Below are positions 1 through 5,570 of a stretch of DNA of 5,697 nucleotides, piece by piece. The notes beneath the pieces were generated by a model. The model was not told the DNA's origin and ran no database searches. It saw only the letters and a program-made list of their open reading frames with translations. Location: NCBI GenBank assembly GCA_023416455.1, contig JAEZHQ010000659.1, positions 1 to 5,697 on the forward strand, read 5' to 3'. Positions within the stretch are counted from its first letter, which is position 1. Every line of letters starts with the position of its first letter. Source of the stretch: Pseudomonadota bacterium (GTDB lineage Bacteria; Pseudomonadota; Alphaproteobacteria; Azospirillales; Azospirillaceae). The translations under genes and the position numbers were made by a program.

Positions 1-174
1 GGCGCGGCCGGCGGCGCCCTGATCGGCGCCATCGCCGGCAACGCCGGCATGGGCGCCGCCATCGGTGCCGGCGCCGGCCTGGCCGGCGGCCTGCTCTACG
101 ATTACCACAAGAGGACCGAGGACACGGCCTACCAGCGCGGCTACCAGGCGGGCTCGAGCCGCAAAGGCACCTGA
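1..174 (+). CDS. Glycine-zipper envelope protein, 3' end only (5' end outside window)
   Basis: The window opens inside this gene, in frame from base 1. The last 57 codons end at TGA 172-174. The visible protein begins with about 30 residues made almost wholly of Gly, Ala, Ile, Leu and Met, with Gly/Ala recurring every two to four residues (for example GNAGMGAAIGAGAGLAGG). This is the pattern of glycine-zipper domains that pack as membrane hairpins in small outer-membrane or periplasmic proteins. A polar tail follows, with YDYHKRTED and a tyrosine/glycine repeat (AYQRGYQAG) before a basic end. Such tails are common in the YMGG-like and OmpA-type Gly-zipper families. The start and any signal peptide or lipobox lie upstream and cannot be judged. 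The stop is 34 bases before fabI, so the two genes could be co-transcribed. The family call rests on composition and spacing, not on a catalytic motif. Confidence 0.75.
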   Translation, partial: GAAGGALIGAIAGNAGMGAAIGAGAGLAGGLLYDYHKRTEDTAYQRGYQAGSSRKGT

Positions 175-195
175 CCGGGCCGGTCCCCTTCAAAC

Positions 196-199
196 GGAG
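196..199 (+). promoter_or_regulatory. Ribosome binding site of fabI
   Basis: GGAG, within AACGGAGA, lies nine bases before ATG 209. It fixes the fabI start there rather than at the in-frame ATG at 65, which lies inside the preceding gene and would add 48 residues unlike any FabI. Confidence 0.75.
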
Positions 200-208
200 A
201 CTCCCGCC

Positions 209-979
209 ATGACGCTGATCTCACTGGAAGGCAAGCGCGGCCTCGTCACCGGAATCGCCAACGAGCACAGCATCGCCTACGGCTGTGCCAGGGCCTTTCG
301 CGACCTGGGGGCGGAGCTTGCCGTCACCTACCTGAACGAGAAGGCCGAGCCGCTCGTCCGCCCGCTGGCCCGGCAACTGGGCGCCGAGCTGGTCCTGCCC
401 TGCGACGTGCGGCGCGACGGCGAGCTGGAGCGGGTGTTCGACACCATCCGCGACCGCTGGGGGCGGCTGGACTTCCTGCTGCACTCCATCGCCTTCGCGC
501 CGCGGGAGGATCTGCACGCCCGCGTGATCGACTGTTCCAAGGAGGGCTTCGCCCTGGCCATGGAGGTGTCGTGCCACTCCTTCATCCGCATGGCGCGGCT
601 GGCCGAGCCGCTGATGACCGGGGGCGGCTGCCTGCTGACGGTCAGCTTCTACGGGTCGGAGCAGGTGGTCGAGCATTACAACATGATGGGACCGGTCAAG
701 GCCGCGCTGGAAAGCAGCGTCCGCTACATGGCGGCCGAACTGGGCGGCAAGGGGATCCGGGTCAACACGCTGTCCCCCGGCGCGCTGGCCACGCGCGCGG
801 CGTCCGGCATCGACCGCTTTGACGAGCTGCTGCAGCGGACGGCGGCGCGCGCGCCGACCCAGCGGCTGGTGACCGCGGACGACATCGGCCCGGCCGCCGC
901 CTTCCTGGCCAGCGACGCCGCCCGCCAGATCACCGGCCTCACCGTCTACATCGACGGCGGCTACCACGTGATCGACTGA
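209..979 (+). CDS. fabI: Enoyl-[acyl-carrier-protein] reductase, FabI type (divergent paralogue)
   Basis: The 256-residue protein has the length of FabI (262 in E. coli). It is predicted to reduce trans-2-enoyl-ACP with NAD(P)H, the last step of each fatty-acid elongation cycle, in the cytosol. The start at 209 places the nucleotide-binding segment GLVTGIANEHSIAYG at residues 11-25. Further landmarks are CDV at 65-67, HSIAFAP at 92-98, the catalytic Tyr157-x6-Lys164 in YNMMGPVK, RVNTLSPG at 184-191 with AASGI following, and the C-terminal IDGGYHVID. Tyr-x6-Lys spacing separates FabI from ordinary short-chain dehydrogenases (Tyr-x3-Lys). Two positions differ from E. coli: Phe147 aligns with Tyr146 (InhA also has Phe there) and Ala95 aligns with Gly93 of the triclosan pocket. 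These suggest a second FabI rather than the housekeeping one, though a sole FabI cannot be excluded from this window. mlaE follows after 16 bases, so co-transcription is likely. Confidence 0.9.
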   Translation: MTLISLEGKRGLVTGIANEHSIAYGCARAFRDLGAELAVTYLNEKAEPLVRPLARQLGAELVLPCDVRRDGELERVFDTIRDRWGRLDFLLHSIAFAPREDLHARVIDCSKEGFALAMEVSCHSFIRMARLAEPLMTGGGCLLTVSFYGSEQVVEHYNMMGPVKAALESSVRYMAAELGGKGIRVNTLSPGALATRAASGIDRFDELLQRTAARAPTQRLVTADDIGPAAAFLASDAARQITGLTVYIDGGYHVID

Positions 980-995
980 CCGCGGAAGGCGCCCG

Positions 996-2117
996 ATGGC
1001 CTCCACCGTTCGTATAGAGAACATCGACGGCCGGACCCTGGCGGTCATCGTCGCCGGCGACTGGGCGGTGCGGCACGGCATGCCCTCCGCCGAGGCGGTC
1101 GCCGGCCGCATGGCCGGCCCGCCGGGCCGGGTGACGGTGCGCAGCGACGGCCTCGGGCGGTGGGACTCCTCGCTGGTCTCCTTCGTGGCCGGGCTGGAGG
1201 CCCACTGCCGGTCGCGGACCGTACCCTTCGACAAGGCCGGCCTGCCCGCCGGCGTGCGCCGGCTGGTCGATCTGGCGCTGGCCGTGCCGGAGAAGACGGG
1301 GACGCGCCGCGCCGGTGCGGAGCGTTCCATCCTCGTCCTGGTGGGCGAGGCGGCCCTGTCCTCCTGGAAGGGGTTCCAGGACACGCTGGTCTTCCTGGGG
1401 GAGGCCACGCTGTCCTTCCTGCGGCTGCTCGCGGGACGGGTGCGCTTCCGCCGCTCCGACCTGTTGCAGACGATCCAGGAGTGCGGCGCGCAGGCGCTCG
1501 GCATCGCCTTCGTCATCTCGCTGCTGGTCGGGCTGATCCTCGCCTTCGTGGGGGCGGTGCAGCTCCGCACCTTCGGGGCGGAGATCTACGTCGCCAACCT
1601 CGTCACCGTGGCGATGACCCGCGAGATGGCGGCGATCATGACCGCCATCGTGCTGGCCGGGCGGACCGGGGCGGCCTTCGCCGCCCAGCTCGGCACCATG
1701 CAGGCGAACGAGGAGATCGACGCGCTGACCACGCTGGGCGTCTCGCCCATCGACTTCCTGGTGCTGCCGCGCATGCTGGCGCTGATGCTGATGATGCCGC
1801 TCCTGTACCTCTATTCGGTCTTCGCCGGCATGCTCGGCGGCTTCCTGGTCGGGGTCGGCATGCTCGACCTGACCGGCACCACCTATCTGGCGCAGACGCA
1901 GTCCAGCTTCACCTTCACCGACTTCTTCGTCGGCTGGGGCAAGAGCGTCCTGTTCGGCGCGCTCGTCGCCATCGCCGGCTGCATGCGCGGCATCCAGTCG
2001 GGGCGCAGCGCCGCCGCCGTCGGCAACGCCGCGACCTCCGCCGTGGTCACGGCGCTCGTCTACATCATCATCAGCGACGCCGTCCTGGCCGTCCTGCTGA
2101 ACGTCGTCGGGCTGTAG
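996..2117 (+). CDS. mlaE: MlaE-family lipid ABC transporter permease with N-terminal STAS-like domain
   Basis: This is the membrane subunit of an MCE-type ABC transporter that moves phospholipids or related lipids between inner membrane and periplasm. Of 373 residues, about 1-95 are soluble and resemble a STAS domain: short beta strands, then GRWDSSLVSF at 54-63, the usual Asp-Ser loop. In E. coli a STAS protein is the separate subunit MlaB; here it is fused to the permease. The permease part starts near residue 125 with an amphipathic interface segment, then hydrophobic helices at about 166-190, 200-225, 255-290 and 315-370. The family's coupling segment is visible as LGTMQANEEIDALTTLGVSP at 232-251, followed by the usual PRMLALMLMMPLL. 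The start is supported by GGAAGG at 984-989, six bases upstream. The gene lies 16 bases after fabI and 10 bases before mlaF. Helix limits are estimated by eye. Confidence 0.95.
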   Translation: MASTVRIENIDGRTLAVIVAGDWAVRHGMPSAEAVAGRMAGPPGRVTVRSDGLGRWDSSLVSFVAGLEAHCRSRTVPFDKAGLPAGVRRLVDLALAVPEKTGTRRAGAERSILVLVGEAALSSWKGFQDTLVFLGEATLSFLRLLAGRVRFRRSDLLQTIQECGAQALGIAFVISLLVGLILAFVGAVQLRTFGAEIYVANLVTVAMTREMAAIMTAIVLAGRTGAAFAAQLGTMQANEEIDALTTLGVSPIDFLVLPRMLALMLMMPLLYLYSVFAGMLGGFLVGVGMLDLTGTTYLAQTQSSFTFTDFFVGWGKSVLFGALVAIAGCMRGIQSGRSAAAVGNAATSAVVTALVYIIISDAVLAVLLNVVGL

Positions 2118-2127
2118 GAAGAACGCC

Positions 2128-2922
2128 ATGACCCCCAGCGGCCCCGGCGCGGATCCTCGGGCGGCGCCGCTCATCGATGTCCGGGATCTCACCATGGCCT
2201 TCGGCAGCTTCGTGGTGCAGCGGGACGTCAGCTTCACCGTCGGTGCGGGCGAGATCTTCGTCATCATGGGCGGCAGCGGCTGCGGCAAGAGCACCATGCT
2301 GAAGCACATGATCGGCCTGATCCGGCCCGCCGCCGGGGACGTCCTCTACGGCGGCGAAAGCTTCTGGAGCGGCGGCCCCGACCGCCGGATGGCGATCAGC
2401 CGGCGCTTCGGCGTGCTGTTCCAGAGCGGCGCGCTGTGGAGTTCGATGACGCTGGCCGAGAACGTCGCGCTGCCGCTGACGCTCTACACCCGGCTCGACC
2501 CGCGCGAGGTGGCGGAGATGGTGTCGCTGAAGCTGGCCCTGGTGGGCCTGCGCGGCTTCGAGGAGTATTACCCGTCGGAGATCAGCGGCGGCATGCGCAA
2601 GCGCGCCGGGCTGGCGCGCGCGATGGCGCTCGACCCCGACATCCTCTTTCTGGACGAGCCGTCGGCCGGGCTGGACCCGCTCAGCTCCCGCCGGCTGGAC
2701 GACCTGATCCTGGAGCTGCGGGACAATCTCGGCAGCACCGTGGTCATCGTCACCCACGAACTCGCCAGCATCTTCGCCATCGCCGACAACTCGGTCTTCC
2801 TGGACGCGGAGTCCCGCACGGCCATCGCCCACGGAAACCCGCGCCTGCTGGTCGACCATGCGGAAAGCCCGAAGGTGCGGGAATTCCTGCGCCGCGGCGA
2901 AACCGGCGCCGCGGCCGCCTGA
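2128..2922 (+). CDS. mlaF: MlaF-family lipid ABC transporter ATP-binding protein
   Basis: The 264-residue cytoplasmic ATPase would power the MlaE permease; two copies per complex are expected from the family. All nucleotide-binding motifs are intact: Walker A GGSGCGKS at 48-55, Q-loop Gln99 in LFQSGALWSSMTLAENV, ABC signature ISGGMRKR at 152-159, Walker B ILFLDEP at 172-178 with catalytic Glu177, D-loop SAGLDP at 179-184 and H-loop His210. The GALWSSMTLAENV stretch after the Q-loop and the SGGM form of the signature are typical of MlaF/Mkl-type ATPases rather than importer or drug-efflux ATPases. The first roughly 15 residues are a Pro/Gly/Ala-rich extension before the conserved beta strand. 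The Shine-Dalgarno AGGAAG (2116-2121) overlaps the mlaE stop codon, which suggests translational coupling. The C-terminal end has a short REFLRRGETG segment, common in the family. Confidence 0.95.
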   Translation: MTPSGPGADPRAAPLIDVRDLTMAFGSFVVQRDVSFTVGAGEIFVIMGGSGCGKSTMLKHMIGLIRPAAGDVLYGGESFWSGGPDRRMAISRRFGVLFQSGALWSSMTLAENVALPLTLYTRLDPREVAEMVSLKLALVGLRGFEEYYPSEISGGMRKRAGLARAMALDPDILFLDEPSAGLDPLSSRRLDDLILELRDNLGSTVVIVTHELASIFAIADNSVFLDAESRTAIAHGNPRLLVDHAESPKVREFLRRGETGAAAA

Positions 2923-2948
2923 CCGGACGGAACGGCCGGGAAGGCCGG

Positions 2949-2956
2949 AAAGGAGA
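2949..2956 (+). promoter_or_regulatory. Strong ribosome binding site of mlaD
   Basis: AAAGGAGA lies six bases before ATG 2963. It decides the mlaD start: the frame is open upstream to an ATG at 2858 within mlaF, but that start has no such site and would add 35 Arg/Pro-rich residues before the membrane anchor. Confidence 0.8.
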
Positions 2957-2962
2957 CAGACC

Positions 2963-3976
2963 ATGGCGGCAAAAGCCAATCCCAAGGTGGTCGGAGGCTT
3001 CGTCCTCGGCGCCGCGGCCCTGCTGGTCGTGCTGGTGGCCCTGTTCGGCGGCGGCAACCTGCTGGCCAAGCGCCCGCGCGCCGGCACCTACTTCCAGGGC
3101 TCGGTCGCCGGCCTGGATATCGGCGCGCCGGTCACCTACCAGGGCGTGCGGGTGGGCGAGGTCACGTCGATCCGCCTGGAGGTGGACACCAAGACCCTGA
3201 CCCCGCGCATGCCCGTCGAGTTCGAGTTCATCCCCAAGGTGGTCCAGTGGAGCGACCGGCCGCTGCACCCGGAGGAGTACAAGCGGCTGATCGAACGGGG
3301 GCTGCGGGCCAAGCTGGTGCCGCAGAGCCTGGTGACCGGCCTCCTCGCCATCGAACTCGGCTACTACCCGGACACGCCGGACCGGCTGGTCGGCGGGCTG
3401 CCCGGCGACGTGGTGGAGATCCCGTCGGTGCAGTCGGACCTGGAAACCCTGAAGACGGCGCTGGGCAACCTGCCGCTCGACAAGATCGCCGCCACCATGG
3501 CGCAGGTGCTGAGCCGGCTGGACGGGCTGCTCGCCGAGCCGGAATGGAAGGACGCGATGATCGCGCTGGCCGGCGGCCTGCGGCAGTTCGAAAGCCTCAT
3601 GACCACGGCGAACGCGGAGACCGGCCCGCTGCTGGGCAACGTCGAGCGTGCCGCCAAGGGGACCGAGGCCGCCGTCGCGGCGCTTCAGGCCGACCTCCAC
3701 CAGACCATCGGGGAGATGCGCGACATCCTCGGCCAGGTCGAAGGCGAGGTGAAGCCGCTCAGTGCCCGCGTGCAGGGGGCGGCGGCGGCGGCGGAGAAAG
3801 CCTTCCAGCAGGCGGACGTCACCCTGCGCACGGTCAACGCGACCCTGGATCCCCGGTCGCCCCTGCGCGGCAACCTGGAGCAGACGCTCGGCAACCTGGC
3901 GGTCGCCTCGAAGTCCCTGCGCTCCTTCGCCGACCAGCTCGACCGGCGACCGAACACCCTGATCACGGGACGGTGA
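2963..3976 (+). CDS. mlaD: MlaD/PqiB-like MCE-domain lipid-binding protein, inner-membrane anchored
   Basis: The protein has 337 residues, longer than E. coli MlaD (about 183). Residues 9-28 form one membrane anchor (VVGGFVLGAAALLVVLVALF) with the rest in the periplasm. A single MCE domain follows at about 40-135, recognised from YFQGSVAGLDIGAPVTYQGV and GEVTSI. Its pore-loop region, GLRAKLVPQSLVTGLLAIEL (113-132) ending in GYYPD, resembles PqiB/LetB MCE domains. Residues about 155-325 look mostly helical, with regular leucines and alanines and no recognised second MCE domain. In other MCE proteins such C-terminal helices extend the hexameric ring into a tunnel. The end, FADQLDRRPNTLITGR, resembles the conserved C-terminal tail of PqiB-like proteins. 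It should form a hexameric lipid channel on MlaEF. The gene is 40 bases after mlaF and 5 bases before the lipoprotein gene. MlaD is used as the nearest name; the MCE sequence itself leans to PqiB. Confidence 0.92.
   Translation: MAAKANPKVVGGFVLGAAALLVVLVALFGGGNLLAKRPRAGTYFQGSVAGLDIGAPVTYQGVRVGEVTSIRLEVDTKTLTPRMPVEFEFIPKVVQWSDRPLHPEEYKRLIERGLRAKLVPQSLVTGLLAIELGYYPDTPDRLVGGLPGDVVEIPSVQSDLETLKTALGNLPLDKIAATMAQVLSRLDGLLAEPEWKDAMIALAGGLRQFESLMTTANAETGPLLGNVERAAKGTEAAVAALQADLHQTIGEMRDILGQVEGEVKPLSARVQGAAAAAEKAFQQADVTLRTVNATLDPRSPLRGNLEQTLGNLAVASKSLRSFADQLDRRPNTLITGR
3779..3793 (+). repeat. (GCG)5 trinucleotide run inside mlaD
   Basis: Five perfect GCG codons encode Ala273-Ala277 in the helical part of MlaD. 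Gain or loss of a unit would keep the frame and change helix length by one residue. Confidence 0.85.
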
Positions 3977-3981
3977 CCACC

Positions 3982-4614
3982 ATGGGTGCATCCGCGATCC
4001 TGCGCCGCCGCCTCCTGTGGGGCCTCGTGGCGGTTGCCGCCCTGCCCGGCTGCGCCGGTGCGCCGGCACGGCTGTATGTCCTGACCCCGCTGCCTCCGTC
4101 CGCGGCGAGCGGCGCCGGGAGCGGCCTTGGCGGCCGCATCATCGGCGTGCCACAGGTCACCATCCCCGAATATCTCGACCGGCCGGAAATCGTGTCCTTC
4201 ACCGGCCCGTTCGAGCTGTCGGCCAACCGCGACGACCGCTGGGCGGAGCCCCTGGCGGCCAACGTCACCCGGGTGCTGACCGAGAACCTGTCCGTCCTGC
4301 TGGGAACCGACGGCGTCCGCTCCGCGCCGTCGTTGGTCGACGAGCGGATCGATTACGAGGTCACCGTCGCGTTCGAGCGCTTCGAGCGGGCCGCCTCGGG
4401 CGACAGCGTCCTCGACGCCCATTGGGCGGTGCGCGACGGCACCACCCGGAAGACGCTGGTCCGCGACCGCGCCCGTCTGGCCACACCGGTTCCGGGCAAC
4501 GGCTATCCGTCGCTGGTGGCGGCGATGAACGACAATCTGACGGTGCTGAGCCGCGACATCGCGGCGGCCATCGCGCGGCTGCCCCGCAAGGGCGGCGCCC
4601 GCGCGGGCGCCTGA
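3982..4614 (+). CDS. PqiC-like ABC-transport auxiliary lipoprotein (ABC_trans_aux family)
   Basis: The 210-residue lipoprotein has a basic start (residues 8-10 RRR), a hydrophobic segment and the lipobox LPGC at 21-24, so Cys24 should be lipidated. The following Ala-Gly-Ala lacks Asp at +2, which favours delivery to the outer membrane under the E. coli rule. The mature part matches the ABC-type transport auxiliary lipoprotein family (PqiC/YmbA): LYVLTPLPP at 31-39, IGVPQVTIPEYLDRPEIV at 54-71, then RWAEPLAANVTRVLTENL at 86-103 and a YEVTVAFERFE strand at 125-135. In the Pqi system such a lipoprotein forms the outer-membrane partner of the MCE needle, the likely role here with MlaD. ATG 3982 is chosen because it gives a normal signal peptide, although its Shine-Dalgarno (GGGA, 3967-3970) is weak and distant. 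A GTG at 3973, overlapping the mlaD stop, would add three residues without changing the product. Confidence 0.9.
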   Translation: MGASAILRRRLLWGLVAVAALPGCAGAPARLYVLTPLPPSAASGAGSGLGGRIIGVPQVTIPEYLDRPEIVSFTGPFELSANRDDRWAEPLAANVTRVLTENLSVLLGTDGVRSAPSLVDERIDYEVTVAFERFERAASGDSVLDAHWAVRDGTTRKTLVRDRARLATPVPGNGYPSLVAAMNDNLTVLSRDIAAAIARLPRKGGARAGA

Positions 4615-4624
4615 GCACCGGTGC
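4615..4624 (+). repeat. 10-base perfect palindrome between lipoprotein and DUF2092 genes
   Basis: GCACCGGTGC begins directly after the TGA at 4612-4614. It is too short and lacks a loop and T-run for a terminator. It may be chance in GC-rich sequence or a short protein-binding site. Confidence 0.35.
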
Positions 4625-4628
4625 GATC

Positions 4629-4635
4629 GGGAGGA
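4629..4635 (+). promoter_or_regulatory. Ribosome binding site of the DUF2092-like gene
   Basis: GGGAGGA lies five bases before ATG 4641. It fixes the start, since the frame is open much further upstream inside the lipoprotein gene. Confidence 0.75.
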
Positions 4636-4640
4636 CAGCG

Positions 4641-5570
4641 ATGAAAAGGCTGATGTGGCTGTCATGGCCGGTGATCTGCCTGCCCCTGCTGGCCGGGCCG
4701 GCGCTGGCCGCCGGGGAGCCGCCGCCCGGCGACGCCCCGGCGGCGGCGTCCGCACCGGACAACGCCACCAACGACGGCGACGCCAACGACGCCAACGCCA
4801 ACGGCGACGCCGACGCTGACGACGACGCCATCGATGAGGAGGCGATGGCCGCCCTCATGCGCATGGCCGACACCATGGCCAAGGCCCGGGGCTTCAGCGT
4901 GACCATCCGGTCCAACTACGACGCCGTGCAGGACGACGGCGAGAAGATCGAATTCGGCGAGCGCCGCTCCGTCACGCTGGAGCGCCCCGACACGCTGCGG
5001 GTGGAATCGCAGCAAAGCGACGGCACGCGCACGCTGGTGACCTTCGACGGCAAGGCGATCACCGTGTTCAACCCGGACCAGAACGCCTATGGCCAGGTCG
5101 AGCGGCCGGGCAGCGTCGACGACGCCGTCCACTATCTGGTGCGGGATCTCCAGGTGCGGCTGCCGATGGCCCTGCTTCTGGTCACCACGCTTCCGGAGGA
5201 GCTGGACCAGCGCCTGCAATCCCTCGACTATGTGGAGCGCGACACGCTGACGCCGGTGCCGACCGACCATCTGGCGGGGCGGACCGATGAGGTGGACGTC
5301 CAGGTCTGGATCGCCGCCGAAGGCCCGCCCCTGCCGCAGCGGATCACCATCACCTATCGGAACGACGAGGGTGAACCGCAGTTCCGCGCCGACTTCACGG
5401 ACTGGATCCTCGATCCCCAGCCTCCGGCGGCCCAGGCGGCCTTCACCCCGCCGCCGGGGGCCGAACGCATCCCATTCCTGGTCCGCGTGCCCCGCAGCCC
5501 GGCCGGACGGCCGCCCCCGGCCGACACCCCGCCGGAAAGCTCCGGCGGCACGGAAGGAGCCCCACAATGA
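4641..5570 (+). CDS. Exported DUF2092-like periplasmic protein
   Basis: The 309-residue protein starts with a signal peptide: basic MKR, a hydrophobic core and a probable cut after ALA (residue 23) or the next Ala. There is no lipobox. Residues about 25-66 are a low-complexity linker, Pro/Ala-rich and then Asp/Asn/Ala-rich. The folded part, about 66-270, begins with a helix (EEAMAALMRMADTMAKARGF) and continues in beta strands: VTIRSNYDAVQ, GEKIEFGERRSVTLERPDTLRVESQ, TLVTFDGKAITVFNPDQNAYGQV, a helical middle with LPMALLLVTTLPEEL, and strands such as VQVWIAAEGPPLPQRITITY. This order matches the DUF2092 family of predicted periplasmic proteins and resembles the LolA/LolB/RseB half-barrel that binds acyl chains. 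The end (about 285-309) is Pro/Ser/Gly-rich. Function is unknown; a lipid or lipoprotein carrier role beside the MCE transporter is my inference. The gene lies 26 bases after the lipoprotein gene. Confidence 0.8.
   Translation: MKRLMWLSWPVICLPLLAGPALAAGEPPPGDAPAAASAPDNATNDGDANDANANGDADADDDAIDEEAMAALMRMADTMAKARGFSVTIRSNYDAVQDDGEKIEFGERRSVTLERPDTLRVESQQSDGTRTLVTFDGKAITVFNPDQNAYGQVERPGSVDDAVHYLVRDLQVRLPMALLLVTTLPEELDQRLQSLDYVERDTLTPVPTDHLAGRTDEVDVQVWIAAEGPPLPQRITITYRNDEGEPQFRADFTDWILDPQPPAAQAAFTPPPGAERIPFLVRVPRSPAGRPPPADTPPESSGGTEGAPQ
4758..4829 (+). repeat. Degenerate GAC/AAC/GCC codon repeat (Asp/Asn/Ala linker)
   Basis: Twenty-four codons of the DUF2092-like gene (residues 40-63) encode nine Asp, seven Ala and five Asn, using mainly GAC, AAC and GCC in short recurring blocks. 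It encodes an acidic, probably disordered linker between signal peptide and folded domain. The repetition suggests growth by slippage. Confidence 0.8.
5552..5559 (+). promoter_or_regulatory. Ribosome binding site of the glycine-rich protein gene
   Basis: GGAAGGAG lies seven bases before ATG 5567, inside the end of the DUF2092-like gene. It is among the strongest Shine-Dalgarno matches in the window and supports the overlapping start, in preference to the in-frame ATG at 5582. Confidence 0.75.

Noticed and set aside
174..184. Inverted repeat ACCGG/CCGGT after the glycine-zipper gene as terminator
   Set aside because: Only one base separates the arms, the realistic stem is about three pairs, and no T-run follows.
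65..208. Upstream in-frame extension of fabI
   Set aside because: It overlaps the glycine-zipper gene in another frame and has no FabI-like sequence; the ribosome site at 196-199 supports ATG 209.
1160..2131. Open + strand frame inside mlaE
   Set aside because: A shadow frame rich in Arg, Ala, Gly and His with no membrane segments; the permease frame carries all conserved motifs.
221..2309. Long open frames on the - strand (up to about 450 codons) across fabI, mlaE and mlaF
   Set aside because: They are opposite well-supported genes, are rich in Arg/Gly/His/Gln or Ser/Arg without family motifs, and are expected in DNA with this GC content.
2858..2962. Upstream in-frame extension of mlaD
   Set aside because: It lies mostly inside mlaF and would put a basic Pro-rich stretch before the membrane anchor; ATG 2963 has a strong ribosome site.
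3973..3984. GTG at 3973 overlapping the mlaD stop as the lipoprotein start
   Set aside because: Only two bases separate it from the nearest purine-rich site, and ATG 3982 already gives a normal signal peptide; it cannot be fully excluded.
2750..4755. Long - strand frames opposite mlaD and the lipoprotein gene
   Set aside because: Low-complexity composition, no recognised domain and no credible ribosome site considered; the + strand has clear MCE and lipoprotein motifs.
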